From contig LN913013.1 in NCBI GenBank assembly GCA_001487125.1, forward strand, positions 744,001 to 808,000: 64,000 nt of DNA, read 5' to 3'. The position numbers were made by a program, and so were the translations under genes. This DNA comes from Gabonibacter massiliensis (lineage in GTDB: Bacteria; Bacteroidota; Bacteroidia; Bacteroidales; Marinifilaceae). Positions 34,832 through 43,746 of this stretch are shown here, one piece after another. How positions within the stretch are numbered: the first letter of the stretch is position 1; each line of letters opens with the position of its first letter. The notes under the pieces are model-generated. The model ran no database searches. It saw only the letters and a program-made list of their open reading frames with translations, and was not told where the DNA came from.

Positions 34832-35482
34832 TTAAAGTTTTTGAATCTCTTTCAAATCATCTTCCGTGACCATATCGCCCAAGGTGTAATTACCGTTCAA
34901 CGAATGAACAACACCATTGACGGTTTCAATATTCGGCGAAGCCAAAGGAATTTTGCTATCGGAATTTTCCGAATGCAAATGCAAAATAACGGCTCCGGCA
35001 TTGACCACCCCGGCCCATACGTCTCTCTCCTTGTAAGCAAGTAACTTTACCCCTCCTTCCGTAAGTAGTTCCGTAGCCCCGATCAATTTACCGGAAGGAT
35101 CCGGTATTCTGAAATTAATCTCCTCTTTCATCATTCGTTTTTTAACGACATGCATCAAGAGTATCCTTTCACAAAATGCCTTACTCATACCTTCAATACC
35201 TCCCTCTATCTCCCAATCCAGGATATACCGGCGAATAGAATAATTCGTGGGTCCCCAAAAAGTTATCTGCGAATAATTCGGATCTTTTCCTTCAAACAAA
35301 GAAACCAGCTCCGCTTTCTGAATCATTTGTACCAAAAAACTCCAGTTATCCGGATCGCTCTTAAAATACTCGTACATGGAACAATCATGTTTTCCATCGG
35401 AGATTCCCGTGTCGATATAATTGTTTTGCGGATCACATCCGGACAAGAATACCATCCATACGATCAATAATATATATCTCAT
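34832..35482 (-). CDS. FAS1 (fasciclin) domain lipoprotein (locus D)
   Basis: 216 residues with lipobox LSGC (Cys 16). One FAS1-like domain: QITFWGPTNYSIRRYILDW (H1-like), RILLMHVVKKRMMKEEINFRIPDPSGKLIGATELL, and GVVHSLNGNYTLGDMVTED (H2-like) near the C-terminus. Paralogue of 25091-25690 with a slightly longer tail. It follows susD by 24 bp. Likely cell-surface binding protein working with the locus D SusCD pair. Confidence 0.83.
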   Translation of the reverse strand: MRYILLIVWMVFLSGCDPQNNYIDTGISDGKHDCSMYEYFKSDPDNWSFLVQMIQKAELVSLFEGKDPNYSQITFWGPTNYSIRRYILDWEIEGGIEGMSKAFCERILLMHVVKKRMMKEEINFRIPDPSGKLIGATELLTEGGVKLLAYKERDVWAGVVNAGAVILHLHSENSDSKIPLASPNIETVNGVVHSLNGNYTLGDMVTEDDLKEIQKL

Positions 35483-35506
35483 ATTTATCTGTTATTTAAA
35501 TTTATA

Positions 35507-37069
35507 TTAATAACGCTTCAACCAATACTTATTTTGAGTCATCAAAGAGTTGTTTTCAAAAGCAGGCCATCCCACAGGCATATACAAAGCTCCGTCATCC
35601 ACATCCTGTTGCGTCATTTTCGTGGCATGAAAATCGGACAGTTCCGTTTTCCAGTAACCGTTCCGTACAATATCATACCAACGTTTACCCTCCCACAACA
35701 ATTCTTTTTCCCGCTCTTTAAAAATAGCGTAACGCAAATCACCCTCGTCAGCCGAATAATCGGCACTTTTATCCCCGTAAGCCCGTTGTCTAATCCGGTT
35801 CAAATCCTTAATCGCCAAATCGTTTTTCCCCATTCGCACCAAACATTCAGCCCGCAAGAGGATAATATCTGCCAATCGATAGATCACATGATCACAGGCA
35901 AAACTCTCGAATTTTCCCTCACCCCAACCAGACGTTCCCAACTGTACCTTTCTGAATTTATAAGGATAAGCATACCCTCCGGCTAACTTACGCCACTCCT
36001 CATTTCGGGCAATCGTATCTAAATCATAAAAATAAGCTAACCGACGCCTGTCCCCGGTATATTTTCCATCGGCAATGGCTCCATCAAAACGACCGGGGTA
36101 TATTTTTTCAACCGTTTTCTGAAAAAATCGGGCATCTGCGTTTTTTATCTCCCCCCGTCCCTGTTCCGGACGGATGGGAAAAGAAACAAAATATATCATC
36201 GTCGTCCACGGATTTCGGGTTGATTCCAGATAATTGTATTTTATCTCAAAAATTCCCTCGTCGCTTCCCCCTGTAATCACTTTTTCACACACCTCTTCCG
36301 GATTAGCAGCCAGAACATACTCACACGAATCGATTACAAAGTTAGCCGCAGAAAGAGCCTCTTTCAATAATTCAGGTTCACGGTTGATAACCGCTTTCCA
36401 CAAACAAATATCCAGCTTCAATGCTTGGGCAATCTCTTTGGAAGCCGTCGATTTCCCCGCAATCTTAGCACCGCCTGCATCTATCAACTCCTCCCGGCAT
36501 GGTAAAAGACGTACAGCCGTATTAATCTCATCCAAAGCATATTGCAATATATTACCGACAGAAGATTTTTCTTTCTTCCCTATATCCCGACTATCTGTCT
36601 GCATCGGAGCCTCTCCCCATTTCTGAGCGATCCGAAAATAAGTAAATGCTCTGTAAAAATGTACCTGTCCTTCATAATAGGCCTCTCTCTCTTTAGGCAA
36701 CTTGGCTCTCCAAAGATTTTCAGACAAGATATTCGCCAAACAAATGACAGTATACTGGCTATTCCAAAACATATCGACCATCTGAGGAGTAAATTGCGTC
36801 TCATCCCAATTTAAAAGGTTAGAGGTTCCTTTCGACACCGTATCGTAAAGATATCCCAGCTCGACAGGCCTCTTGTAAGCATCAAAAGCGCAGGCACTCC
36901 GAAACGCATCCCGAATAGCATCCACCGAAGTTTCGAGATCCTTTTCCGTCTTAAAATAATTCTCGAAAGTCACGGAATTTTCAGGCACGACCTCCAATCC
37001 GTCCATGCAGGAATACAGTCCTCCCAAAAGCATCAGAAAAAATAAAATATGTATTGTTCTCATCGTCAT
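35507..37069 (-). CDS. SusD/RagB-family nutrient-binding lipoprotein (locus D)
   Basis: 520 residues with lipobox LYSC (Cys 21), then MDGLEVVPENSVTFENYFKTEKDLETSVDAIRDAF. C-terminal SusD signature RLADIILLRAECLVRMGKNDLAIKDLNRIRQRA, EREKELLWEGKRWYDIVRNGYWK, ALYMPVGWPAFENNSLMTQNKYW. The ATG at 37069 overlaps the susC stop codon by one base (TAATG), implying coupled translation; a second in-frame ATG at 37063 is possible. Confidence 0.94.
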   Translation of the reverse strand: MTMRTIHILFFLMLLGGLYSCMDGLEVVPENSVTFENYFKTEKDLETSVDAIRDAFRSACAFDAYKRPVELGYLYDTVSKGTSNLLNWDETQFTPQMVDMFWNSQYTVICLANILSENLWRAKLPKEREAYYEGQVHFYRAFTYFRIAQKWGEAPMQTDSRDIGKKEKSSVGNILQYALDEINTAVRLLPCREELIDAGGAKIAGKSTASKEIAQALKLDICLWKAVINREPELLKEALSAANFVIDSCEYVLAANPEEVCEKVITGGSDEGIFEIKYNYLESTRNPWTTMIYFVSFPIRPEQGRGEIKNADARFFQKTVEKIYPGRFDGAIADGKYTGDRRRLAYFYDLDTIARNEEWRKLAGGYAYPYKFRKVQLGTSGWGEGKFESFACDHVIYRLADIILLRAECLVRMGKNDLAIKDLNRIRQRAYGDKSADYSADEGDLRYAIFKEREKELLWEGKRWYDIVRNGYWKTELSDFHATKMTQQDVDDGALYMPVGWPAFENNSLMTQNKYWLKRY

Positions 37070-40000
37070 TACAGTTTTATAGTTATACCTACGGTTAGTT
37101 TCCGGGCTAAAGGATAATTTTTCCCCTCGTCCAAGCCCGTGTTGATATCCACCGTCTCCGGATCCATGCCCGAATAGTTCGTCAGTGTCAATAAATTTTC
37201 ACCACTGAAAAACAAACGGACATCCTTGATAAAGCATTTACGCAGAATCGTTTTAGGCAACGTATAACCTACAGTCAACGTCTTTAATTTCAAATAATTT
37301 ACACGTTCCACGTAACGGTCCATAATAGGCGACCAGTGATCATTGTAATTGTTTAACTTCACCATCGGATACGTAGAATTATCCCCCTCTTTTTCCCAAA
37401 AGGTTACCCCGTTCAAATCGGCAAATATCGGATACAGGTCTTTCTCTTTACTGATCGAAACGACAGGTAACATATTAATCATATCCCGGCCTAACGAATA
37501 AGACCACAACATATTCAAATCGAAATTTTTCCATTTCACCTCGTTCACGATTCCACCGTACAGTTTGGGTAAACTACTACCGATATACACTCCGTCCTCC
37601 GGACCGATATAGCAATCCCCGTTTACATCGGCAATCTGCAATTCTCCCGGAGAATAAAACACATCAGAAAAATATTTCTTTTCTAAAGCCCGATAAGTCC
37701 CGTCCTGACGGTAGAAATACTTTATATCCTTATCCGACTGAATATAGCCGTTCGTCTTATACCCGACAATATTACCCACCGGTTTACCGATAATATAGCT
37801 CCTTCTCTCTTTCATCATATCGGTCATCTCCATATCTTTTCCGTTATAAGTCTCCAACAATTTATTCCAGTTTTTCGCAAAATTGACCGAGATATTCCAA
37901 AAGGCCTCATTCCCACGAAGCAAATCATATTTTACCTCTACCTCTATTCCCTCGTTGGACAAGGCTCCGGCATTACGCCATACACTCCCGAAACCGGCAT
38001 GACTCCCGGGAATCGGAGTACGACTTAACATTTTATCCGTACGACGATAATAGTAATCGGCAACAACAGACAAACGATAATCAAAGAAATCCATATCCAT
38101 CCCGAAATCGTATTGAGTCGTTTCTTCCCATCCCAACTTGGGGTTATAATATCCCTCTTGAAGGTCGGGAGTGATGATGGGCTGTCCCTCGTAAGACCCT
38201 TGTCCTCCTACCAATAAACCATAGGCCAGATAGGGTTGATTGAATTGATTGCCCGATACCCCGTAACTGAAACGGATCTTGGCAAAACTCAACGCACCGA
38301 ACCACTTCATAAACCGCTCTTCCGAAAAATTCCAGGCTACTGCTACCGAAGGAAAAGTAGCCCAGCGTAAATCCCGGCCGAAAACAGAACTACCGTCCCG
38401 ACGAAGCGTACCCGTCAACATGTATTTTTCATCCAGAATATAATTGATACGACCGAAATAGCTCATCATTTTCTTTTCCGTCAAATCGGATTGGTAATCT
38501 TTCATCGGCTCGACATAATATCCCCGGTCCGTAGTTCCGGGCCATCCGTGTTGCGTGGCATAATGCACGTAATCGCTCGGACCGTTTTTGGCCGATCCGC
38601 CCACGTAATTGTATTGATCATACTGATAGGAATACCCTAACATCATTTCCAACTTGTGCCGTCCGGCAAATTCCCGTTGAAAATTCAATAAGGCCTCATC
38701 CAAAACAGTGTATTCGCGAGCCACCTCCCCGTTAGTCATGGATTCTTTCGGATCATTCAACCAGGAAGGTGAAAAAAAGTTCCGGTTGTTTTGCGAATAA
38801 TCGATAGAGATCGTGTTCGAAATGTTCAATCCTTTCATTACATCCAACTTCAATCCGAAGGTCGAACGCAAACGATAGGTATTATTCTTCTCCTCTTTGC
38901 CCTTCAACCCTTTCAAAGCCTCTTCCGTTACCGCACTGTTCCCCGGTAAAAGAGTGGATTGCTCCAAGGGATCTCCCGGAATCACTTCTACTTCGTTTCC
39001 TCCGGAAAAACCGGATTTTCTCACCCCCCTACTCCGGTCCGAATAGGCAAGATAAGCCCGGAAATCGACCGTCAACACCTCTACCGGATTCAAAATAAAA
39101 TTACCCATCAAATTGACGCGAGAATAACCCGTACCCTTTAAAATCCCTTTTTCATCGTAATATCCCAAACCGACGGAATAAGTCATACGCTCGCTTCCCC
39201 CGGTAGTCTGTATATTAGCATTCAACGTTTTAGTCGCTTGAAAATAATACTTATAAAAATTGGTCGAATTATTATAAAACGGATTCAAACTATCCTGCAA
39301 TTCGCTGCCGTTAGCCCCCTTATCGGAAACATAACCGTCCCCCCAAAAACCGTCATACGCTCCCCCTTTATGATAAGCCTCTTCATAGGATGTCGGATAA
39401 ACCCACATGTTCTTACCGTAATCTTTATAAGCTTTGCGCACATTCAACCGTTGTTGTAAACGGAAGTAACGTTCCGCTTTACCTCCCGTCTGTTTCGGAT
39501 ACGCAGGCAATACATTGTAGGAGTAAGAAAAATTGACGTCGAAAGAAGCATCCTGATTTTTCCGTCCCTTTTTCGTTGTCACGATGATGACCCCATTTGC
39601 CGCACGAGAACCGTATAAAGAGGTGGCAGAAGCATCTTTCAACACCTGAATAGACTCGATAACCTCCGGATTCAAGTCGGCCAATCCGTTTGTTCCGGTC
39701 ACCGGGGAAGTAAACGAAGGCATCGGTACCCCGTCGACTACCCATAAAGGATTGGAAAACCGGCGGCCGCTTTCCACACTCAACGAATTATACCCCCGAA
39801 TAGTAATCTGAGTACCACCTCCACCGGGAGCCCCCGTAATATTCGTTACGTCCATACCGGCGACTCGTCCTTGCAATAAATTAGCTATACTCGGAGAAGG
39901 TATTCCCTTTATATCATCGGCCTTCACAACCGAAATAGACCCCGTAGCTGTCCTTTTCGTGGTCTCCCCGTAAGCCACAACCTGCACCTCGTCCAATGCA

Positions 40001-40635
40001 GAAATGTCTTCTTCCAACTTTACGACGATCTGCTTATCTTTTTCGTATTTAAAGGGAACCCGTTTTATTTTAAAACCGATAAACGAAAACACCAAAGTCC
40101 CCTTATCAAGGTTTAAAGTCAAGCTGAAACTTCCATCAGCAGCCGTCGCCGTCCCCAACCGGGTGCTATCCAAGACTACAGTTACTCCCGGTAAAGGCTC
40201 CCCCTTATCATCAACGACCTTCCCCACAATCTTATAACTTTTTACTTTTACACTATCCTGAGCCGTCCGAAGAAGAGGAGTAGGTCTAATCACCACCATA
40301 TCATCCAACAAATCAAAAGAGTACGGTAAACCAAACAATATTTTTTCCAAAGCAGTCTTTAAAGTAATATTCTCCTCTTTCAAACTTACCTTGGCCCGAC
40401 GATCCAATTCTTCTTCATTGTAAATAAAGAGAAAACCGGTTTGTTGTTTCAAGTCTTTAAATACCTGCCTCAAAGTAGCGTTCTCAAAATTCAGCTTCAC
40501 GTTTTGGGAAGAAACCGAACCAAAAACATTGCAACTTAGTACAATCGTTAAAAATAATGTAATTCTCATGACTAAAAGAGTTTTACTATCCCCTATTCGT
40601 CGAAGGAGATAGCGATACTTTCGCTTTTTTTCCAT
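37069..40635 (-). CDS. SusC/RagA TonB-dependent outer-membrane transporter with STN domain (locus D)
   Basis: 1188 residues from the ATG at 40635. The frame is open to a GTG at 40680, but the ATG is in the context CAAAGATATG, which marks the start of all other susC genes here, and gives the usual MEKKRKYRY basic N-terminus. Signal segment (about 22-42), STN domain (about 44-115, VKLNFENATLRQVFKDLKQQTGFLF), carboxypeptidase-regulatory-like domain (about 135-210), TonB-box-like DEVQVVAYGETTKRTATG, plug with IESIQVLKDASATSLYGSRAANGVIIVTTKKG, barrel ending GITIKL. Close paralogue of the locus C transporter; the two differ mainly in extracellular loop regions. Importer and signal input for the FecR at 40756-41937. 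Confidence 0.95.
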   Translation of the reverse strand: MEKKRKYRYLLRRIGDSKTLLVMRITLFLTIVLSCNVFGSVSSQNVKLNFENATLRQVFKDLKQQTGFLFIYNEEELDRRAKVSLKEENITLKTALEKILFGLPYSFDLLDDMVVIRPTPLLRTAQDSVKVKSYKIVGKVVDDKGEPLPGVTVVLDSTRLGTATAADGSFSLTLNLDKGTLVFSFIGFKIKRVPFKYEKDKQIVVKLEEDISALDEVQVVAYGETTKRTATGSISVVKADDIKGIPSPSIANLLQGRVAGMDVTNITGAPGGGGTQITIRGYNSLSVESGRRFSNPLWVVDGVPMPSFTSPVTGTNGLADLNPEVIESIQVLKDASATSLYGSRAANGVIIVTTKKGRKNQDASFDVNFSYSYNVLPAYPKQTGGKAERYFRLQQRLNVRKAYKDYGKNMWVYPTSYEEAYHKGGAYDGFWGDGYVSDKGANGSELQDSLNPFYNNSTNFYKYYFQATKTLNANIQTTGGSERMTYSVGLGYYDEKGILKGTGYSRVNLMGNFILNPVEVLTVDFRAYLAYSDRSRGVRKSGFSGGNEVEVIPGDPLEQSTLLPGNSAVTEEALKGLKGKEEKNNTYRLRSTFGLKLDVMKGLNISNTISIDYSQNNRNFFSPSWLNDPKESMTNGEVAREYTVLDEALLNFQREFAGRHKLEMMLGYSYQYDQYNYVGGSAKNGPSDYVHYATQHGWPGTTDRGYYVEPMKDYQSDLTEKKMMSYFGRINYILDEKYMLTGTLRRDGSSVFGRDLRWATFPSVAVAWNFSEERFMKWFGALSFAKIRFSYGVSGNQFNQPYLAYGLLVGGQGSYEGQPIITPDLQEGYYNPKLGWEETTQYDFGMDMDFFDYRLSVVADYYYRRTDKMLSRTPIPGSHAGFGSVWRNAGALSNEGIEVEVKYDLLRGNEAFWNISVNFAKNWNKLLETYNGKDMEMTDMMKERRSYIIGKPVGNIVGYKTNGYIQSDKDIKYFYRQDGTYRALEKKYFSDVFYSPGELQIADVNGDCYIGPEDGVYIGSSLPKLYGGIVNEVKWKNFDLNMLWSYSLGRDMINMLPVVSISKEKDLYPIFADLNGVTFWEKEGDNSTYPMVKLNNYNDHWSPIMDRYVERVNYLKLKTLTVGYTLPKTILRKCFIKDVRLFFSGENLLTLTNYSGMDPETVDINTGLDEGKNYPLARKLTVGITIKL

Positions 40636-40642
40636 ATCTTTG
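40635..40642 (+). promoter_or_regulatory. Antisense -7 box (TATCTTTG) at the susC start of locus D
   Basis: Plus-strand TATCTTTG beginning opposite the A of the susC ATG; it matches TAnnTTTG and has the same offset as at loci A, B and C. A canonical -33 TTTG is not seen 19 bp upstream. Confidence 0.45.
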
Positions 40643-40648
40643 TAAACG

Positions 40649-40744
40649 GTTTTAATTTTATTCCAAATAAACGGCTTCACTTGTTCATTTGGAACGGGTT
40701 AAACATAAGGTGGGAGAATGGTGCACAACATTTCCCACTTTTTT
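40649..40744 (+). ncRNA. Predicted cis-antisense sRNA in the fecR-susC gap (locus D)
   Basis: Predicted transcript of about 95 nt opposite to the operon. It would start about 7 nt after the antisense -7 box and end at an intrinsic terminator: GTGGGA plus AATG (40710-40720, one bulged G) pairs with CATT plus TCCCAC (40729-40738) over an 8-base loop, followed by TTTTTT at 40739-40744. A second hairpin (TCCAAAT/ATTTGGA around 40661-40693) lies in its 5' half. The terminator points along a strand with no other gene, which is the best evidence in the window for an antisense RNA. The inferred role is repression of susC, as for DonS-type RNAs. Confidence 0.55.
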
Positions 40745-40755
40745 ATAGTCAATAC

Positions 40756-41937
40756 TTAATGTGATTTTATAACTATATTTTTACCTGCATATTCAAATTT
40801 CACATTCGTCGTTTGTTCCATTATCTCAAGGAAATTAACCAAAGGGGCATACCTTTTCACCCCTCCCGTAAACCGCCGCTCGGCACAATCCTCATCTTCA
40901 AACACGAACTGAATGTCATACCAACGGGACAATTGCAAGGTAATCTCGGCCAAAGAGAGATCTTCAAATTCGAACACGCCTTTGGTCCAGGATATATAGC
41001 GAGAAGCATCCACCTCCCGAACGGAGATACGGTCTTCTTTCCTATTCCATATAGCCTGTTTACCGGGATCCAATTTCGTTGACCGCTCTCCCACTCCCAC
41101 GCTTACCTTTCCGCTCAATAAAGTAGTTACCACCTCTCCCTCTTCCGCGTAAGCTTTTACATTGAAAGAAGTCCCCAATACCCGGATCTCCGTCTCTCCA
41201 GCATATACGATAAAAGGACGCTCTTCATCCCTTTTCACCTCCAAATATACCTCCCCTTCCATATATACTTCTCTCTTCTCGCCGTTAAATCGGGTCGGGA
41301 ACCGCAATTCCGACTGGGAATTTAACCACACCCGGGTTCCGTCTGCCAACGTCAGATGAAATTCTCCGCCCAAAGGAACTCTAATGGTATTGAATGGGGC
41401 AGCCTCCTCTGCTCCGGACATCCCGTGCCTGTCATCCGCAATGCCCTCGTATACCAATGCCGTCGACGAATCCTGATAAATTTCCGTACCGTCTTTCTCC
41501 ACTACATTTAAGAAACGACCTCTGTTCAACGCAATCTCCTCCCCGCTTGCCATGATCAATGTCGCTTTTAGGTCCCCAGGCTGAATATTAACCGAAAAAT
41601 TTTCAGGTACCCGCGTAGGGGAAGAAGAAATAAAATAATACATTCCTATTCCCAAAACCAAAAAAACGGAAGCTACGACCGCCATTCTCCGATAAAAAGA
41701 AAATGATAAATAACGGGATTTCTGAAGTCTTCCGGAAATCTGTTTCCATGATTTTTCCTTGTCCAAACGGACTAAAAAAGCGACCTCGCGACTCTCTTTA
41801 TGAACGCGCAAATAACTTTCAAAAACTTTCTGATTTTTGTCATTTTCTCGCATCCACAATTGCAATCGTTCGAAATCTTCCCGGGTAATTTCTCCAAGAC
41901 AGTAATCCGTTATCCATTTTTGTATTATTCCATCCAT
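40756..41937 (-). CDS. FecR-family anti-sigma factor (locus D)
   Basis: 393 residues from the ATG at 41937 (MDGIIQKWITDYCLGEITRED). The frame is open to a TTG at 41976, but that codon lies inside the ECF-like promoter (41974-41985), so the shorter start is preferred. One transmembrane helix (about 85-104, MAVVASVFLVLGIGMYYFI), FecR domain (about 180-280, GGEFHLTLADGTRVWLNSQSELRFP and EGEVYLEVKRDEERPF) and a C-terminal DUF4974 domain (about 320-393, RWYDIQFVFEDEDCAERRFTGGV). Second gene of locus D, after its sigma factor. Confidence 0.93.
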   Translation of the reverse strand: MDGIIQKWITDYCLGEITREDFERLQLWMRENDKNQKVFESYLRVHKESREVAFLVRLDKEKSWKQISGRLQKSRYLSFSFYRRMAVVASVFLVLGIGMYYFISSSPTRVPENFSVNIQPGDLKATLIMASGEEIALNRGRFLNVVEKDGTEIYQDSSTALVYEGIADDRHGMSGAEEAAPFNTIRVPLGGEFHLTLADGTRVWLNSQSELRFPTRFNGEKREVYMEGEVYLEVKRDEERPFIVYAGETEIRVLGTSFNVKAYAEEGEVVTTLLSGKVSVGVGERSTKLDPGKQAIWNRKEDRISVREVDASRYISWTKGVFEFEDLSLAEITLQLSRWYDIQFVFEDEDCAERRFTGGVKRYAPLVNFLEIMEQTTNVKFEYAGKNIVIKSH

Positions 41938-41973
41938 TTTATGTTGCTTCTTTCCCTTACATTCCGCATTTAA

Positions 41974-41985
41974 CAAAAACGGGTG
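41974..41985 (-). promoter_or_regulatory. ECF-type -35-like element before fecR (locus D)
   Basis: Minus-strand CACCCGTTTTTG within TTCACCCGTTTTTG, matching the element before fecR of locus B and before the M64 gene of locus C. No clear GTC-type -10 half was identified. It lies between the sigma and fecR genes, 36 bases before the chosen fecR ATG. Confidence 0.4.
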
Positions 41986-42049
41986 AAAGAAAAAACACTA
42001 TATTTTCAAAAAAATACATTTCAGGAAAAAAAGGCGAAAATTATACCGA

Positions 42050-42607
42050 TCAATGCCTTAACAACAAAAGGACGATAGCATCCAACTCTTCACGTAATTG
42101 TTTCAAAGCTCTTGAATAATGAGTCTTTACCGTATTCATCGAAACAGATAATTTTTGAGCGACCTCTTTATAAGACATATCTTCCAAAACAATAGAGACG
42201 AATACCTCTCGACACTTTTCCGGTAATCGGTCAATCTCTTTTTGCAGTCTATGCTGACGTAAACGAATCTCCTCCTCCGATAAATTTTCTAAGCGTTCGG
42301 GAAGTGAATTCAAATGATTCTCGATCTCTTCAAAAATAAAACGTCCCGAACGTTCCAAGAACTTCAGTGCAGCCTTTTTTACGGACCCGAACAAATATCC
42401 TCGAACGGACCCGACGAAACGGGTGCCTTTTTTATTTTCCCAAAAGGAGATAAAAACATCCTGAACAAGGTCTTCAGCATCCTGAAACGAATCAATATAG
42501 CGCAAAACATAAACGGATAAAGCCTGATAATAATTATCAAACATCATCTTTACACACAAGGGATCGCCTTGTTTGAGACTCTTTATTATATCCGTTTCTG
42601 CATACAC
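42050..42607 (-). CDS. ECF sigma factor of locus D
   Basis: 185 residues. Region 2 at about 20-90 (DAEDLVQDVFISFWENKKGTRF, then GYLFGSVKKAALKFLERS) and region 4 at about 125-178 (LPEKCREVFVSIVLEDMSYKEVAQKLS, SMNTVKTHYSRALKQLREEL). First gene of locus D, with its FecR 112 bp downstream. A housekeeping-type -7 box (TATTTTTG, 42629-42636, minus strand) lies 22 bases upstream. FecI-like activator of the locus D operon is inferred from the position. Confidence 0.93.
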   Translation of the reverse strand: MYAETDIIKSLKQGDPLCVKMMFDNYYQALSVYVLRYIDSFQDAEDLVQDVFISFWENKKGTRFVGSVRGYLFGSVKKAALKFLERSGRFIFEEIENHLNSLPERLENLSEEEIRLRQHRLQKEIDRLPEKCREVFVSIVLEDMSYKEVAQKLSVSMNTVKTHYSRALKQLREELDAIVLLLLRH

Positions 42608-42628
42608 GATTTACGCTCAAAAAGTATA

Positions 42629-42657
42629 CAAAAATATAAAAAAGTTCAAACAAACAA
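42629..42657 (-). promoter_or_regulatory. Probable housekeeping promoter of the locus D sigma gene
   Basis: Minus-strand TATTTTTG (42636-42629) matches TAnnTTTG; a TTG lies 18 bases upstream (42657-42655). The expected start site is about 15 bases before the sigma ATG. Confidence 0.5.
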
Positions 42658-42673
42658 TCAATTTTAGAATATA

Positions 42674-43138
42674 CTACTTTTCTTGTTTTTTCGCCTTATA
42701 GGTCACTTTGGTTTCCATGGATTGCATGATGGTAGCCTTCACTTCAGAATCGAGCTGACCGTCAATCACTTTTCCTGAAGCTTTTACCTCCATCGGCATT
42801 CCGTTGTAGGTATAGGAAAAAGATATATAAAGATTATAAATCGTTTTCCCTTGCTTTATTTCCGATTTCACGGAAACACCTTGAGAACGGTAATTGAATT
42901 TTTGACCGTTAGGCAGTACGAAATTCGTCACCTTCACGATAACGCTATCCTTATGAATTCGTATCAGTTCCAGTTTCAATTCCATCTCTTGTTGCATGAT
43001 CTCCACGAAGGCCGTTCCCTCGTATACTCCTGCAACCGAAGCCGCATTGTCCTTTTTTTCCTTATCACCCGCGAACAGGAAATTTTCAACCCAAAAAATA
43101 CTTATTACAATAAAAAGGAATACGCGTACGAATTTCAT
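42674..43138 (-). CDS. Small exported protein, calycin-like
   Basis: 154 residues with a signal peptide (about 1-23, ending FLFAG) and no lipobox. The mature part opens with ASVAGVYEGTAFVEIMQQEMELKLELIRI and alternates beta strands through NGMPMEVKASGKVIDGQLDSEVKATI, a pattern like small calycin/lipocalin-like barrels of Bacteroidales. It is divergently oriented to a relative at 43215-43721 that opens LPGVYKGEATIELP. No pathway can be assigned; probably periplasmic. Confidence 0.75.
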   Translation of the reverse strand: MKFVRVFLFIVISIFWVENFLFAGDKEKKDNAASVAGVYEGTAFVEIMQQEMELKLELIRIHKDSVIVKVTNFVLPNGQKFNYRSQGVSVKSEIKQGKTIYNLYISFSYTYNGMPMEVKASGKVIDGQLDSEVKATIMQSMETKVTYKAKKQEK

Positions 43139-43214
43139 TATTCAAGCTGTTTAATTCTTAAAAAGGTTTTCTTATTTTAGCCGTTCGAAAATACAAAAAA
43201 TAATATCAAAAACA

Positions 43215-43721
43215 ATGAAGCGGATACTACTCTTTTGCGGGATTCTTTTTTTACTATCATCAACGGTACATCTCATGACTTCCTGTACGGGGTGCAGCCG
43301 AAAAAAAGCAAATGATGTCACCTCCTTGCCGGGAGTGTACAAAGGAGAAGCTACCATCGAATTACCGGACCATATTAAAAGTATGATCAAACCGGCTCCC
43401 GACGGGAAAAAATTAATACCGGACGAACCGGTTCCCTGCAAATTAGAAATAACCCGAAACGCGGAAGAGGAAATTTTCATCCAATTAATTGATTTCAAAA
43501 TGCCCGTAGAAGGAATCAAAATAGAACCGGCAAAATGCCAAATAACACAAACGGCAGACACGTTCTATTTGGCTGGAAACGGAAACGTCGTTTACGGCAA
43601 ACAAACCATCGGTTATTCTCCTAACGGAACGATCAAGGAAAACGAAATGGACTTGAAGATAACGGTAAGTATCATTCCTATGATATTGGAAGTTCAAATC
43701 CTTTTTAAAGGAAAAAAATAA
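43215..43721 (+). CDS. Small lipoprotein, calycin-like
   Basis: 168 residues with a lipoprotein signal (lipobox LMTSC, Cys 24) followed by TGCSRKKANDVTSLPGVYKGEATIELP. The remainder is beta-rich (CKLEITRNAEEEIFIQLIDF, then MDLKITVSIIPMILEVQILFKGKK). It shares the GVYxGxAxxE opening and general pattern with the divergent neighbour at 42674-43138, so the pair looks like an old duplication. It lies 73 bp ahead of the M3 peptidase gene, which has its own -7 box. Function unknown. Confidence 0.78.
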   Translation: MKRILLFCGILFLLSSTVHLMTSCTGCSRKKANDVTSLPGVYKGEATIELPDHIKSMIKPAPDGKKLIPDEPVPCKLEITRNAEEEIFIQLIDFKMPVEGIKIEPAKCQITQTADTFYLAGNGNVVYGKQTIGYSPNGTIKENEMDLKITVSIIPMILEVQILFKGKK

Positions 43722-43746
43722 TCTACCGGAAAAGCGGAAAAAATCT

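Noticed and set aside
1-42607. Reading the four SusCD loci as classical polysaccharide utilisation loci
   Set aside because: No glycoside hydrolase, polysaccharide lyase, carbohydrate esterase, SusR/HTCS or sulfatase gene is present in or near any of the loci; only a peptidase accompanies one of them.
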